47,008 bases of DNA from Actinomycetota bacterium (GCA_010030895.1 RHBS01000003.1:1-47008); one strand, 5' to 3'. Shown: positions 15,595 through 25,044, counted from the first letter of the stretch. The notes: a model not told the origin generated them from the letters alone. Translations and numbers: made by a program.

Positions 15595-18516
15595 ATGAGC
15601 AACTCTGGTTTTGGTGGCGGCGGTTTTAATCGCAATAACAATCCATTTGGCGGTAGCGGATTTGGTGGTAACTTTCCCAACCCATTCACAAATAGAGGCG
15701 GTGGCCGAAGAAGAGTTAGCCCATTAACTATTACTTTTATCATCCTATTTATTTTGGCAAGTATCTTAGTTTCACTTAGTAGTTTTTATGCAGACCTACT
15801 TTGGTTTAGATCAGTTGATTATGTAAATGTTTGGCAAACCTCGTTATTTACCAAAGTATTTTTGTTTTTAGGTTTTGGCTTTGTTACTGCAGTATTTATA
15901 ACCGCAAATATTTATATTGCATATCGGAAGCGTCCGGTTTACGTGCCAGTTGCGGTGGAAGCCGATAATTTAGAGCGGTATCGCTCACAGATTGAGCCAA
16001 TTAAGAAATTGGTATCGATCGCAATATTTCTAGCTATTTTTTACTTTGCTGGCACAGCGGGCTCTAGATTTTGGCAACCATGGTTACTCTTTAGAAACTC
16101 AACTGATTTTGGTGTAGTAGATCCCCAATTTGGATTAGATATTTCATTTTTTGCATTTAGATTGCCGATGTGGCAAGCATTAATTGGCTGGGGAATATCA
16201 ACCATAATTTTATCTTTAATCGCTGCAGCTGCGGTTCATTATATATATGGTGGAATTAGACCAGCTGTTAAAGAGGAGAGAACAACTGTTTCCGCTCGCG
16301 TGCAACTTTCAGTGCTACTTGGTTTATTAGTACTACTCAAAGCTGTTGCTTATTGGTTTGATCGGTACGCCTTAACCTTGAAAGAAGGAAGGTTAATCAC
16401 TGGACTTACTTACACCGATGTGAATGCTCTACTTCCGGCTAAATCTATTTTGGCTGCAATCGCCTTAGTATGCTCACTTTTATTTTTTGCAAATATTGTT
16501 CGCAAATCTTGGCTACTTCCAACAGCGGGCGTGGCATTAATGGTAATTGCTTCTGTATTAATTGCCGGTATCTATCCAGCTGCAATTCAGCAGTTCCAAG
16601 TTAAGCCATCAGAGTCAACTAAAGAAGCGCCTTTTATTCAAAACAATATTAATGCCACTAGAGCTGCTTATGGATTAGATTCAGTTGAGGTTAAAGATTA
16701 TCAAGCAACAGTTTCAACTTCAGCAGGTCAGTTAGCAAATGATGCGGCTACTATTGCAAATATTCGATTAATGGATCCAAATGTTTTATCTTCAACTTTT
16801 AGACAGTTACAGCAGATTAAACCTTATTATGCTTTTGCTGACTCTTTAGATATAGATAGATACACAATTGATGGAAAAGAACGAGATGTAGTAGTTGCAG
16901 TTCGTGAGTTAAACATCGAAGGAAATCCATCTAGAAATTGGATTAATGATCACTTGGTATATACCCATGGATTTGGTTTGGTCGGTGCATTTGGAAATAC
17001 GGTTGATGCAGATGGTAAACCAACATTTGTGATTGGTGATATTCCTCCAACTAAAGGCTTAGGTGAATTTCAACCTCGGGTTTACTTTGGCGAGAATGTT
17101 CCAGATTATTCAATCATTGGTGGGCCAGCATCAGGAAATCCAGTTGAGCTTGATTATCCAGATGATAAATCTCCAAATGGCCAGAAAAACTACACCTACA
17201 CTGGTAAAGGTGGAGTACCAATGGGCTCACTATTTACTCGCCTGTTGTTTGCAATTAAATATCAAGAACAAAGAATTTTGTTATCTAATTTAATCAACTC
17301 TGACTCTAAAATCTTATTTGAGCGAAATCCTCGCGAGCGCGTGGCCAAGGTAGCTCCTTGGTTAACTCTAGATGGTGATCCATACCCAGCGATTATTGAT
17401 GGCAAAATTCTTTGGATTATTGATGGTTACACAACAAGTGCAGGATATCCAAACTCTAGAATTGTGAATTTAGCTAACACCGGTGATGCACTTACTAGTC
17501 GCGCAAATGCAGTTGCTACCTTAGATGATCGAAATGTTAATTACATTCGAAATTCAGTGAAAGCAACAGTTGATGCCTACGATGGTACGGTTTCACTTTA
17601 CCAATGGGATGAGAAAGACCCAGTTCTTGCCACTTGGAGTAAGGCATTTCCGGGCAGTGTAAAGCCAAAGAGTGAGATCTCTGCTGAATTACTTTCACAT
17701 ATTAGGTATCCAGAGGATATGTTCCGAGTTCAAAGAGATATTTTGAGCGCCTATCATGTAACTACAGCTGAGGCATTTTATGGCGGCCAAGATTTCTGGC
17801 GCGTTCCACTTGATCCTTCTAGCTTTGGCGCAAACTCTGGCGTACAACCTCCTTATTATTTAACGATGCAGATTCCAGGACAAAGTAAGCCAACCTTCTC
17901 TCTTTACACTCCTTTCGTTCCTCGCGGTGGACGTGAGAATTTAACTGCTGTGGCGGTAGTAAATGCTGATGCTGGTGATAATTATGGAAAAATTACGGTG
18001 TTGCAACTTCCTCGTTCAACAAATATTGCTGGACCTTCTCAGGTGGCATCTAATTTTGAAGCAAAACCTGAGGTTGCAACCTCACTTTCTTTACTTCGCC
18101 AAGGTGGATCAGATGTAGTTCTAGGAAATCTACTTACTTTGCCAGTTGGAAAGGGATTACTTTACGTACAACCAGTTTATGTTAGAGCAACTGGTAACAC
18201 AGCAGCTTATCCACTCCTTCAAAAAGTATTAGTCTCATTTGGTGATCAAATTGGATTTAGTGAAACTCTTCAAGGAGCATTGGATCAAGTATTTGGTGGT
18301 GATTCTGGAACTGACGCTTCAAATAATCAACCAAACTCACCAATTAATGGTGGTGCCGGAAGTAGCCAGGCAATAAAAGCAGCTATTGCTTCATTACAAT
18401 CTGCATATGCAGATCTTGAAGCTGCACAGAAGCGATTAGATGGCGCAGCAGAGGATCGCGCTCGAGCAAGAGTTAAGGCTGCAATATCTGCTTTAGTTTC
18501 CGCACAAAATAGATAA
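15595..18516 (+). CDS. UPF0182 family large membrane protein
   Basis: A 973 aa protein. A Gly/Asn/Phe-rich cytoplasmic N-terminus (residues 1-40, GFGGGGFNRNNNPFGGSGFG) leads to about seven transmembrane helices between roughly 42 and 330 (for example LTITFIILFILASILVSL, LFTKVFLFLGFGFVTAVFI, LSVLLGLLVLLKAVAYWF). A long extracytoplasmic domain follows, with family features such as NWINDHLVYTHGFG and PEDMFRVQRDIL. The C-terminus is an Ala/Glu/Arg-rich helix (AYADLEAAQKRLDGAAEDRA) likely to form a coiled coil. UPF0182 (Rv3193c-like) has no assigned function. Conserved adjacency to the PDZ/S16 protease suggests a joint envelope role. The next feature is the tRNA 54 bp on. Confidence 0.93.
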   Translation: MSNSGFGGGGFNRNNNPFGGSGFGGNFPNPFTNRGGGRRRVSPLTITFIILFILASILVSLSSFYADLLWFRSVDYVNVWQTSLFTKVFLFLGFGFVTAVFITANIYIAYRKRPVYVPVAVEADNLERYRSQIEPIKKLVSIAIFLAIFYFAGTAGSRFWQPWLLFRNSTDFGVVDPQFGLDISFFAFRLPMWQALIGWGISTIILSLIAAAAVHYIYGGIRPAVKEERTTVSARVQLSVLLGLLVLLKAVAYWFDRYALTLKEGRLITGLTYTDVNALLPAKSILAAIALVCSLLFFANIVRKSWLLPTAGVALMVIASVLIAGIYPAAIQQFQVKPSESTKEAPFIQNNINATRAAYGLDSVEVKDYQATVSTSAGQLANDAATIANIRLMDPNVLSSTFRQLQQIKPYYAFADSLDIDRYTIDGKERDVVVAVRELNIEGNPSRNWINDHLVYTHGFGLVGAFGNTVDADGKPTFVIGDIPPTKGLGEFQPRVYFGENVPDYSIIGGPASGNPVELDYPDDKSPNGQKNYTYTGKGGVPMGSLFTRLLFAIKYQEQRILLSNLINSDSKILFERNPRERVAKVAPWLTLDGDPYPAIIDGKILWIIDGYTTSAGYPNSRIVNLANTGDALTSRANAVATLDDRNVNYIRNSVKATVDAYDGTVSLYQWDEKDPVLATWSKAFPGSVKPKSEISAELLSHIRYPEDMFRVQRDILSAYHVTTAEAFYGGQDFWRVPLDPSSFGANSGVQPPYYLTMQIPGQSKPTFSLYTPFVPRGGRENLTAVAVVNADAGDNYGKITVLQLPRSTNIAGPSQVASNFEAKPEVATSLSLLRQGGSDVVLGNLLTLPVGKGLLYVQPVYVRATGNTAAYPLLQKVLVSFGDQIGFSETLQGALDQVFGGDSGTDASNNQPNSPINGGAGSSQAIKAAIASLQSAYADLEAAQKRLDGAAEDRARARVKAAISALVSAQNR

Positions 18517-18570
18517 TTAATTCATCTAATTGGGCTTAGGGCCAAACCTGCTCTAAGATTAAATATCCGA

Positions 18571-18647
<77 letters not shown>

Positions 18648-18648
18648 A

Positions 18649-20955
18649 TTATTTAATTCGTAAACTATTTAACACTACAAATAATGAAGATAGTGACATT
18701 GCCGCTGCGGCATACATAGGGGACAAATTTCCAGAGGCAGCAAATGGGATAGCAGCTACATTGTAGAAAAATGCCCAACCCAAATTAGATTTAATAATTT
18801 TTACACTCTTTTTTGAAATTTTAATTGCTTCCAAAGCTGCAAGGAGTGAAGGTCTTATAAGAGTCACATCTGCAGCTGCCATTGCAGTATCTGTTCCAGA
18901 GCCCATAGCGATACTAAAATCAGCCTTTGCGATAGCTGCTGCATCATTAATTCCATCTCCAATCATCATAACCTTGCCATGGCTCTGAAGAGAGGAAATA
19001 AAATTCAACTTATCCTCTGGAGTTGCAGTGGCATAGATATGCTCGATATCAATTCCTACCTTTGAACCAATAGCTATTGCGGCATTTTCTGAGTCGCCGG
19101 TCAATAGCCAAGTTTTAACTCCTGCGCCTTCAAGGTTTCGGATTGCTGATTTACTGTCAGACTTAATTTGATCACCAACTTCAAATACCCCATAGGCCAA
19201 ACCATCAATTGCCAAAACTGCTACTGAATTCGCTCGGTTTTGAGCGTTTTCAATGGCTGCACTTAATTTTGGTGAGAATTCAGTTGTACTTCTTGAAATT
19301 GAAAGTGGTGAACCGATTAGTACCGCCTTGCCTACATCGGTACTAGTTGGTTTAACTCGAGCAGCAACACCAACTCCTGGAGTATGTTCAAACTCGGTAA
19401 CAGTGAGTTTGCTTATGCCCTGCTTTAGCAGTGCCTGTGTAATTGCGATTGCAATTGGGTGTGAATCCATGCTTTCAACACTTAGCGCATAACTCATCAA
19501 CATTGCAGCAGATATTTCAGTACTAGGCCTGTCTAATGGGTTATCTATTAAGACCATTTCAATTACTTCCATTTTTCCGGTTGTGATCGTTCCAGTTTTA
19601 TCAAAAACTGCATCTGTTATTCCAACAGCCTTTTCAATTGATCTAGGTGATCTAATTATTATTCCCTTTTTTGCTGCCTTTCCAGATGCCACCATTAGCG
19701 CAATTGGTGTGGCAAGTCCAAGAGCACAGGGGCAGGCGATTACCAACACTGAAACTGCAGTTGCAATTGATTTTGAGATAGTTGCGCCTGATATGAACCA
19801 AGTGATGTAAGTGGCTAATGAAAGTAATAAAACTATTGGAACAAATACTCTACTGATTCGATCTGCTAATTGTTGCGCCGGTGCCTTTTCGGATTGGGCT
19901 GCAAGGACCATTTTGGTAACTCTAGCTAACTCAGTATCAGAGCCAACCCTTGTGGCACTTACAACTAGATTGCCATTATTATTTATAGAACCGGCAAAAA
20001 CTAAAGTATTTTCTGAAACCTCTACCGGTGTGAATTCTCCAGTTAAAAATGAGTTATTTATTGTGCTAAAACCAGAGATAACTTTGCCATCAGTAGCAAT
20101 TCGATCGCCGGGCTTGACTACAAATATATCGCCGATTTCCAATTCACTTATCGGAATAATTTTAGTTACGCCATCTTTTTGTACCTCAACTTCAGAGGCA
20201 GATAATTTAAACAACTCTGCCAAGGCTGAGCCAGCTTTGCGCTTGGCCCGATGCTCTAAGTAACGACCAAAAATAACAAATAAAATTACCGAAGCAGAGA
20301 CCTCAGCATAAATTGTAGGCATAATTTCAGAGATTGGATCAAATACAAAGGCCGAATAAGCACTCCAGGAAAATGAAATTATTGAACCAAGCGAGACTAA
20401 AGTATCCATCGTTGGGTTAAACAAATTTTTAAAGGCTGCTCTATGAATTGGCCAGGCGAAGATAAAAACAATTGGAATAGATAACAGAATTAGTAACCAA
20501 CTACTTATGGGTGCATTAGGATAATTTAAAACTAAACTTTGATTGTTTTCAGTTAATATTTTATTAATCTGATCAATAAAACTTATCAATTGCTGATCAA
20601 TGCTAATCTGCGCCTGATCAAACATAGAGATTGCGATAATTGGTGCAGTTAAAATAAAAGTTAATAGCAGGCGTACGCCTAACTTACTGGATTTTTCAAA
20701 TGATTCGCGTTCACCTTTAAAAGCACTGGCTTGGTAACCTGAGGCTTTTATCTCACGAATTAACTGTTCCTCCGAAATGCCTTCAGGCGCAATAACATGA
20801 GCTGATTCCATGGCTAGATTTACAACAGCTCGCACTCCAGGTAATTTATTTAAGGATGTCTCAATGGTATTTACACAGGATGAACAGGTCATACCTGAAA
20901 TCTGAAGGTCAATCTGTCTGGTTTTTAGATTCGGTTGACTAGAAATTGTGCCCAT
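18649..20955 (-). CDS. copA: Copper-translocating P1B-type ATPase
   Basis: Exports Cu(+) from the cytoplasm. 768 aa from ATG 20955. There is one N-terminal heavy-metal domain with GMTCSSC (C24, C27), then paired helices and the P1B core: actuator SFLTGEFTPV, transmembrane ACPCALGLATP (the CPC copper site), the phosphorylation site FDKTGTITTGKM, the HP motif region SMDSHPIA, and the hinge GDGINDAAAIAKADFSIAMG. CPC plus the HMA domain supports Cu(I) rather than Zn or Cd. TAATCT lies 7 nt before the ATG on the minus strand. Neither a CopZ chaperone nor a CsoR repressor gene is adjacent. The 3' end is 1 bp from the initiator tRNA. Confidence 0.93.
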   Translation of the reverse strand: MGTISSQPNLKTRQIDLQISGMTCSSCVNTIETSLNKLPGVRAVVNLAMESAHVIAPEGISEEQLIREIKASGYQASAFKGERESFEKSSKLGVRLLLTFILTAPIIAISMFDQAQISIDQQLISFIDQINKILTENNQSLVLNYPNAPISSWLLILLSIPIVFIFAWPIHRAAFKNLFNPTMDTLVSLGSIISFSWSAYSAFVFDPISEIMPTIYAEVSASVILFVIFGRYLEHRAKRKAGSALAELFKLSASEVEVQKDGVTKIIPISELEIGDIFVVKPGDRIATDGKVISGFSTINNSFLTGEFTPVEVSENTLVFAGSINNNGNLVVSATRVGSDTELARVTKMVLAAQSEKAPAQQLADRISRVFVPIVLLLSLATYITWFISGATISKSIATAVSVLVIACPCALGLATPIALMVASGKAAKKGIIIRSPRSIEKAVGITDAVFDKTGTITTGKMEVIEMVLIDNPLDRPSTEISAAMLMSYALSVESMDSHPIAIAITQALLKQGISKLTVTEFEHTPGVGVAARVKPTSTDVGKAVLIGSPLSISRSTTEFSPKLSAAIENAQNRANSVAVLAIDGLAYGVFEVGDQIKSDSKSAIRNLEGAGVKTWLLTGDSENAAIAIGSKVGIDIEHIYATATPEDKLNFISSLQSHGKVMMIGDGINDAAAIAKADFSIAMGSGTDTAMAAADVTLIRPSLLAALEAIKISKKSVKIIKSNLGWAFFYNVAAIPFAASGNLSPMYAAAAMSLSSLFVVLNSLRIK

Positions 20956-20962
20956 ACTGAAA

Positions 20963-20968
20963 AGATTA
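20963..20968 (-). promoter_or_regulatory. -10 box TAATCT before copA
   Basis: On the minus strand TAATCT is followed by 7 nt and the ATG at 20955, implying a leaderless start. It lies in the 25 bp gap after rsgA, so copA can be expressed apart from aroA-rsgA. Confidence 0.45.
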
Positions 20969-20980
20969 CTCTTATTTGAA

Positions 20981-22033
20981 TTACTTGGTAGACAAAACTC
21001 TCCGCAAACTTGCTAATCGGGCATGATTTTTGTCATTAAATTTATCCCAAGAATTTAACACACAACTTTCCTCGTTATGTGAACAATTTTTTGGGCACAT
21101 AGAAACAGGTTCTGCAAACTCGGGAAACGCCGCAATAACTCTAGAAGGTTGAATATGTGCAACTCCAAAGGATCGCACACCTGGCGTATCGATAATCCAA
21201 CCAAAATTTTCACCAGCAAAAGTTGATGAAAGTGGTAATGCAATGGCACTAGATGATGTGTGTCTACCTCTGCCAGTGACTTCATTAACATCCCCAGTTT
21301 CACGATATGTACTCTCATCATTATGTCCAGCAGGTTTATTTTTAGAATTAATTAAGAGATTATTTACTAGAGTTGATTTTCCAACACCTGAATGTCCTAA
21401 GAGAACAGTTATTTTTTTTGAGAGCATACTTCTTAAGTCGGATAAATTTGAGTTTTTATCTATCTTAAATACTGGTATTTCTAGATCTTTGTAAGTTTCC
21501 AAGAATTTATCGCCACTTCCTAAATCTTGCTTGGTCATAATAATAATTGGTTTTATCCCTTGGTCATATGCAACTACCAAGGCGCGATCAACAAAACCCT
21601 CTCTAGGCTCTGGATTGGTTGTTGCAATCACAATTGCCATTTGATCAACATTTGCAACGATTACTCGCTCATCATTAACATGATCATCAATGGTTCTGGT
21701 AAGGGAATTTTTTCTTGGCAATACGGTTACAACTCTGGCTAAAGTTCCTTCACTGCCCGATGTATCTCCAACTATTGATACTAGATCTCCGACAACAACA
21801 GATTTTTTACCTAGCTCTCTAGCTTTCATTGCAGTAATTACTGCAGAATTTTTATCTTCTGTTATCAGACACTGCACTCTTCCTCGATCTACTTCAATTA
21901 TGGTTGCAGTTTTTGCTTTGGAATAATCTGGACGATCTTTAGTACGTGGTTTTGCTTTATTTGTTGCTCCAAATTCTCTAGATTTATTAATTCTTACATC
22001 ATCTTCATCCCAATTTTTACTTGATCTAGCCAT
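20981..22033 (-). CDS. rsgA: RsgA/YjeQ ribosome small-subunit biogenesis GTPase
   Basis: Circularly permuted GTPase that checks late 30S subunit maturation. I choose the ATG at 22033 (MARSSKNWDEDDVRIN, 350 aa), overlapping the aroA stop by 8 bp; the frame runs to 22114 but only through aroA coding sequence. An N-terminal OB fold is followed by the permuted order G4 (MTKQDLGSG, with T where N is usual), G1 GHSGVGKSTL, G2 GRGRHTSS and G3 DTPGVRSFG, then a zinc module MCPKNCSHNEESC. The Thr in G4 is a mild deviation from NKxD. The aroA-rsgA pair is translationally coupled. Confidence 0.93.
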   Translation of the reverse strand: MARSSKNWDEDDVRINKSREFGATNKAKPRTKDRPDYSKAKTATIIEVDRGRVQCLITEDKNSAVITAMKARELGKKSVVVGDLVSIVGDTSGSEGTLARVVTVLPRKNSLTRTIDDHVNDERVIVANVDQMAIVIATTNPEPREGFVDRALVVAYDQGIKPIIIMTKQDLGSGDKFLETYKDLEIPVFKIDKNSNLSDLRSMLSKKITVLLGHSGVGKSTLVNNLLINSKNKPAGHNDESTYRETGDVNEVTGRGRHTSSSAIALPLSSTFAGENFGWIIDTPGVRSFGVAHIQPSRVIAAFPEFAEPVSMCPKNCSHNEESCVLNSWDKFNDKNHARLASLRRVLSTK

Positions 22034-23321
22034 TAAGCATTTCCGCCCATAAGCCCGGAAAATCTGGCAATGTTTTCCTTGTAGTTTCAATATTTTCAAC
22101 AACCACACCATCAACTGCTAATCCAATAATCGCACCGGCAGTTGCCATTCTATGGTCTTCGTAGCTTTTAAAGACTTGAGTTGATTTGAGTGGTCGAGGT
22201 TTGATAAACAATTCTCCAGGGCCTTCTGTGACATCTCCGCCCAGATTGTTGATCTCCTTAGCAAGAGCTGAAATCCGGTCTGTCTCATGCAATCTTAAGT
22301 GTGCAATTCCACGAAGTGTTGATTCACTTGATGCCAAGGCTGAAACTGCGGCAATAGAAGGGGTTAACTCACCAACATCATGAAGATCTAAATCAATTCC
22401 ACTAATTTTACCCTGACCGGTTATTTTAAGACCTTTATCTGTAAACTCTATTTTTGCTCCCATGTTGCTGAAAATTTTTCTCAGCTGATCTCCCGGTTGC
22501 GAGGTTGTTCTGGGCCAATCCATAATTTCTACACTTCCGCCACAAATCATGGCTGCTGCCATAAATGGTGCTGCATTTGAAAGATCTGGTTCGATAATCA
22601 AATCCTGACCGATTAAATCTGCCGGCTCAACTTTCCAAGTATTTTCTCCAACTTCAACCTTGGCACCAAAGAGCTGTAACATCTGGATAGTCATTTGAAT
22701 ATGGGGAATTGAGGGCAATGTAGCGCCAGTATGCTTCACTGTAATTCCTGTTTCAGTTGCAGGTGCTAGTAGAAGAAGTGCAGAAACAAACTGACTTGAT
22801 GAGCTTGCATCAATTTCAACTAACCCACCTTTAACCTTGCCAGATCCATTAATTGTTAGTGGAAGTCGGTACTGATTACTGTGTTCAATAGTAACCCCGA
22901 GTTGCTCTAGCGCTTTAATCACTGGCGAGAGTGGCCGTTCGTGAGATCTAGCATCACCATCAAAATGAATTAGTCCATTTGCTAAAGCTGCAATCGGAGG
23001 AAGAAAACGCATAACAGTTCCAGCATTACCAACATCAATTTGAGTCGGTCCAGATAATTTATTTGGATCTATCAAATAATCAAAGCCAGCATTTGTTGTT
23101 ACTTTTTTAATTCCTACTCCAAGGTTTATTAAACCTTTTACCATCAGATCTGTATCTCTGGATGAGAGTGGTTTACGCAAGACCGATGGCGTCTTTGCAA
23201 TTGCTGCCAAAATTAACGCCCGATTTGTTGCAGATTTTGATCCCGGTATTTTTATCTGAGCAGTTATAGGCTTACTGGCAGGGGTCAAACCAGCCCTATA
23301 AGGTGCTTCCCAGTTGGCCAT
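22026..23321 (-). CDS. aroA: 3-phosphoshikimate 1-carboxyvinyltransferase (EPSP synthase)
   Basis: Shikimate pathway step joining shikimate 3-phosphate and PEP. 431 aa from ATG 23321. Motifs are KIPGSKSATNRALILAA (substrate loop), GNAGTVMRFLPPIAALANG (PEP binding), SSQFVSALLL, and near the end HLRLHETDRISAL and YEDHRMATAG. Length and motifs are normal for the family. On the minus strand TAGACT lies 9 nt before the ATG with a GGTGG between, so it probably heads the aroA-rsgA operon. The start is divergent from the SigR-type gene with a 107 bp intergenic space. Confidence 0.95.
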   Translation of the reverse strand: MANWEAPYRAGLTPASKPITAQIKIPGSKSATNRALILAAIAKTPSVLRKPLSSRDTDLMVKGLINLGVGIKKVTTNAGFDYLIDPNKLSGPTQIDVGNAGTVMRFLPPIAALANGLIHFDGDARSHERPLSPVIKALEQLGVTIEHSNQYRLPLTINGSGKVKGGLVEIDASSSSQFVSALLLLAPATETGITVKHTGATLPSIPHIQMTIQMLQLFGAKVEVGENTWKVEPADLIGQDLIIEPDLSNAAPFMAAAMICGGSVEIMDWPRTTSQPGDQLRKIFSNMGAKIEFTDKGLKITGQGKISGIDLDLHDVGELTPSIAAVSALASSESTLRGIAHLRLHETDRISALAKEINNLGGDVTEGPGELFIKPRPLKSTQVFKSYEDHRMATAGAIIGLAVDGVVVENIETTRKTLPDFPGLWAEMLNG

Positions 23322-23394
23322 ATGCCACCAAGTCTACCTTCGAGTGCGAAGTTGAGAATCTAGATTATTAGGCACTGTAGTTGGGTTATGAGCG

Positions 23395-23420
23395 GGAATA
23401 TTTACCAACTATTCGAGGTT
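23395..23420 (+). promoter_or_regulatory. SigR/SigH-type promoter (GGAAT-N18-GTT), autoregulatory
   Basis: GGAAT at 23395-23399 and GTT at 23418-23420 are separated by exactly 18 bp, the consensus for actinobacterial SigR/SigH (thiol-oxidative stress) promoters. The sigma factor gene starts at 23429, 8 nt after the GTT, so a leaderless or near-leaderless transcript would encode the sigma factor that recognises the site. Confidence 0.8.
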
Positions 23421-23428
23421 GATTCAAT

Positions 23429-24139
23429 ATGAATGCTCTGCGGCCGGTTATTACTGCCAATAAAATTTTTACTACCAATCCAAAGTCCCTATTCGAGGTA
23501 GCCTTAGGCCAAATGAGTAATGAAGATTTACTACCAGCTGTGGTAGACCGTGAAAAAGAAACCTTGGTACAAAGAAAAGCAAGGTTTGAGAAGGATGCTT
23601 TAGTTTTTACATCACAGTTATATGGGGCAGCTTTAAGATATACAAAAAACTCTCACGATGCTCAGGATTTAGTACAAGATACATATGCAAAAGCTTTTAC
23701 TAGTTTTCATCAGTTTGAACCCGGAACTAATTTAAAAGCTTGGCTTTACCGGATTCTTACTACAACATTTATTAACAATTATCGTAAAGATCAAAGACGT
23801 CCACAAATATCAGCAGGCGAAGTAGAGGATTGGCAAATAGCCGATGCTTCATCTCACACAAGTGATTTAGGAAAATCAGCAGAGGATGAGGTACTTGAAA
23901 ATATTGCTGATAAAGATATTAAAGATGCCCTTAGTGCAATGCCCGAAGAATTTAGAATGGCTGTCTATCTTTCAGATGTAGAAGGTTTCACTTACAAAGA
24001 AATTGCTGAAATAACTGGTGTGCCAACCGGAACTGTTATGTCAAGACTACATAGAGGTAGAAAATTATTAAGAGCATCACTTGCAACTTACGCTAAAGAT
24101 CGTGGTTATGGTAAAGATAAAGATGGTGACCAAAGATGA
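23429..24139 (+). CDS. sigR: SigR/SigH-type ECF RNA polymerase sigma factor
   Basis: Directs the oxidative/disulfide stress regulon. A 236 aa protein. A roughly 55-residue N-terminal extension precedes region 2 ([20 protein letters not shown], then [17 protein letters not shown]); region 4 is [20 protein letters not shown] then [20 protein letters not shown] with RKLLR. Core motifs match SigR of Streptomyces and SigH of mycobacteria. The gene overlaps its anti-sigma gene as ATGA, and a GGAAT-N18-GTT promoter lies directly upstream, so positive autoregulation is expected. The extension may be genuine, since the ATG sits right at the predicted transcript start. Confidence 0.92.
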   Translation: MNALRPVITANKIFTTNPKSLFEVALGQMSNEDLLPAVVDREKETLVQRKARFEKDALVFTSQLYGAALRYTKNSHDAQDLVQDTYAKAFTSFHQFEPGTNLKAWLYRILTTTFINNYRKDQRRPQISAGEVEDWQIADASSHTSDLGKSAEDEVLENIADKDIKDALSAMPEEFRMAVYLSDVEGFTYKEIAEITGVPTGTVMSRLHRGRKLLRASLATYAKDRGYGKDKDGDQR

Positions 24140-24537
24140 ACTTTGAAGACAATAATTTAACCTGTTGTGATCAGATGTTGCCCAGCATAATCCTTTATAT
24201 AGATCATGAAATATTTGAAAATGATGAATTGCGTGCACTTGAAAATCACTTTACAGAGTGCCTAGGTTGTAAGCAAGTTATGGAACAAGAAACCAGAAAT
24301 CTAAACAAGGTACGTCAGCTATTATGCAATGCACTAAGTGAATCAGCACCTGAGGATTTAACAGCTAAAATAACTTTGCAAATTGAGGATTTATATAATC
24401 AAATGCTGCAATCAAACCAGCCTCAAACTATTACGGAATTCACCTATACTCAAACTACCTACACGGAATTTACCCCCGATGGTGCGACACAAATAGAAAT
24501 AACTAGCGAAATACGTAGGGAGTTCCCGCTAGAGTAA
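24136..24537 (+). CDS. rsrA: RsrA-like zinc-binding redox anti-sigma factor
   Basis: A 133 aa protein whose first codons overlap the sigma factor stop (ATGA at 24136-24139). It carries the ZAS signature H-x3-C-x2-C (HFTECLGC) and an upstream CC near residue 10 (LTCCDQML), which together form the zinc/disulfide switch of RsrA/RshA proteins. Under reducing conditions it should hold the sigma factor; oxidation of the cysteines releases it. The C-terminal half after about residue 75 (Gln/Thr-rich, [18 protein letters not shown]) is not a domain I recognise and extends past the roughly 100 aa of typical RsrA. No membrane helix is present, so it is cytoplasmic. Confidence 0.88.
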   Translation: MNFEDNNLTCCDQMLPSIILYIDHEIFENDELRALENHFTECLGCKQVMEQETRNLNKVRQLLCNALSESAPEDLTAKITLQIEDLYNQMLQSNQPQTITEFTYTQTTYTEFTPDGATQIEITSEIRREFPLE

Positions 24538-24549
24538 TTGAATAATCAC

Positions 24550-24555
24550 TAATCT
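24550..24555 (+). promoter_or_regulatory. -10 box TAATCT before the thioesterase gene
   Basis: TAATCT lies 7 nt before the ATG at 24563, within the 25 bp gap after the anti-sigma gene. It suggests a separate leaderless transcript. Confidence 0.45.
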
Positions 24556-24562
24556 TGCGATT

Positions 24563-25015
24563 ATGAAAGCAGAGCAAGTAATCGGGGCGATTGGCATGGC
24601 TAATATGACAATTCGTCCAGGGGATACTTCAGTAGCACATGGGGTAAATGATTTACCGGTGATTGGTTCAAATCAAATTGCTTCTCTCATGGAGAGCGCA
24701 TGTAGCACTGCAATTATCGAATTTCTAGATTTTGGTGAAACTACAGTTACAAGTCGACTTGAAATAGAGGTATTAAGCGCGGTAGGAATAAACCATGAAG
24801 TGCATGCCACGGCAAAGTGTTTAGGAATTAAAGATGGAATTTTGGAATTTGAAGTCGAGGTCCATCAAAGTGCGCGGTTGATTGCTACTGGCACTATTAC
24901 ACGTAAGTTTGTAGAAAGAGTTTCATTCATGGCTAAAGTTACAGCTGAAACTATGGTTGCCGAAAAAGCAAACTTAATTACTGAAAAGAAAATCGCTAGC
25001 AGCTTAAATTTCTAA
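24563..25015 (+). CDS. Hotdog-fold thioesterase, FlK-like
   Basis: A 150 aa single hotdog domain protein. MTIRPGDTSVAHGVNDLPVI, SNQIASLMESACSTAIIEFL and the later ATGTITRKFVERVSF follow the pattern of the fluoroacetyl-CoA thioesterase (FlK) and related thioesterases, in which Thr/Glu/His act in catalysis. The first strand and central helix with E (LMESAC) and the H in AVGINHEVHATAK are visible. The true substrate is probably an ordinary acyl-CoA; fluoroacetate resistance should not be assumed. It follows the sigma/anti-sigma pair on the same strand, and its last codons form the left arm of a terminator hairpin shared with sodN. Confidence 0.8.
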   Translation: MKAEQVIGAIGMANMTIRPGDTSVAHGVNDLPVIGSNQIASLMESACSTAIIEFLDFGETTVTSRLEIEVLSAVGINHEVHATAKCLGIKDGILEFEVEVHQSARLIATGTITRKFVERVSFMAKVTAETMVAEKANLITEKKIASSLNF

Positions 25016-25044
25016 GCCACTAGCGATATTTAAATTATTTTTTA
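24992..25044. terminator. Bidirectional terminator between the thioesterase gene and sodN
   Basis: ATCGCTAG (24992-24999) pairs with CTAGCGAT (25020-25027), with GCTTA/TAAGC inside. The plus strand continues into an A/T-rich run ending TTATTTTTT. The minus strand continues TTTTCTTTTC. The left arm lies inside the thioesterase coding end. Confidence 0.75.

Noticed and set aside
15525-15743. Proline-rich minus-strand ORF
   Set aside because: It is the antisense of the Gly-rich N-terminus of the UPF0182 gene; no promoter or ribosome binding site.
22034-22114. N-terminal extension of RsgA
   Set aside because: Lies fully within aroA coding sequence and has no RsgA similarity; ATG at 22033 gives the normal N-terminus.
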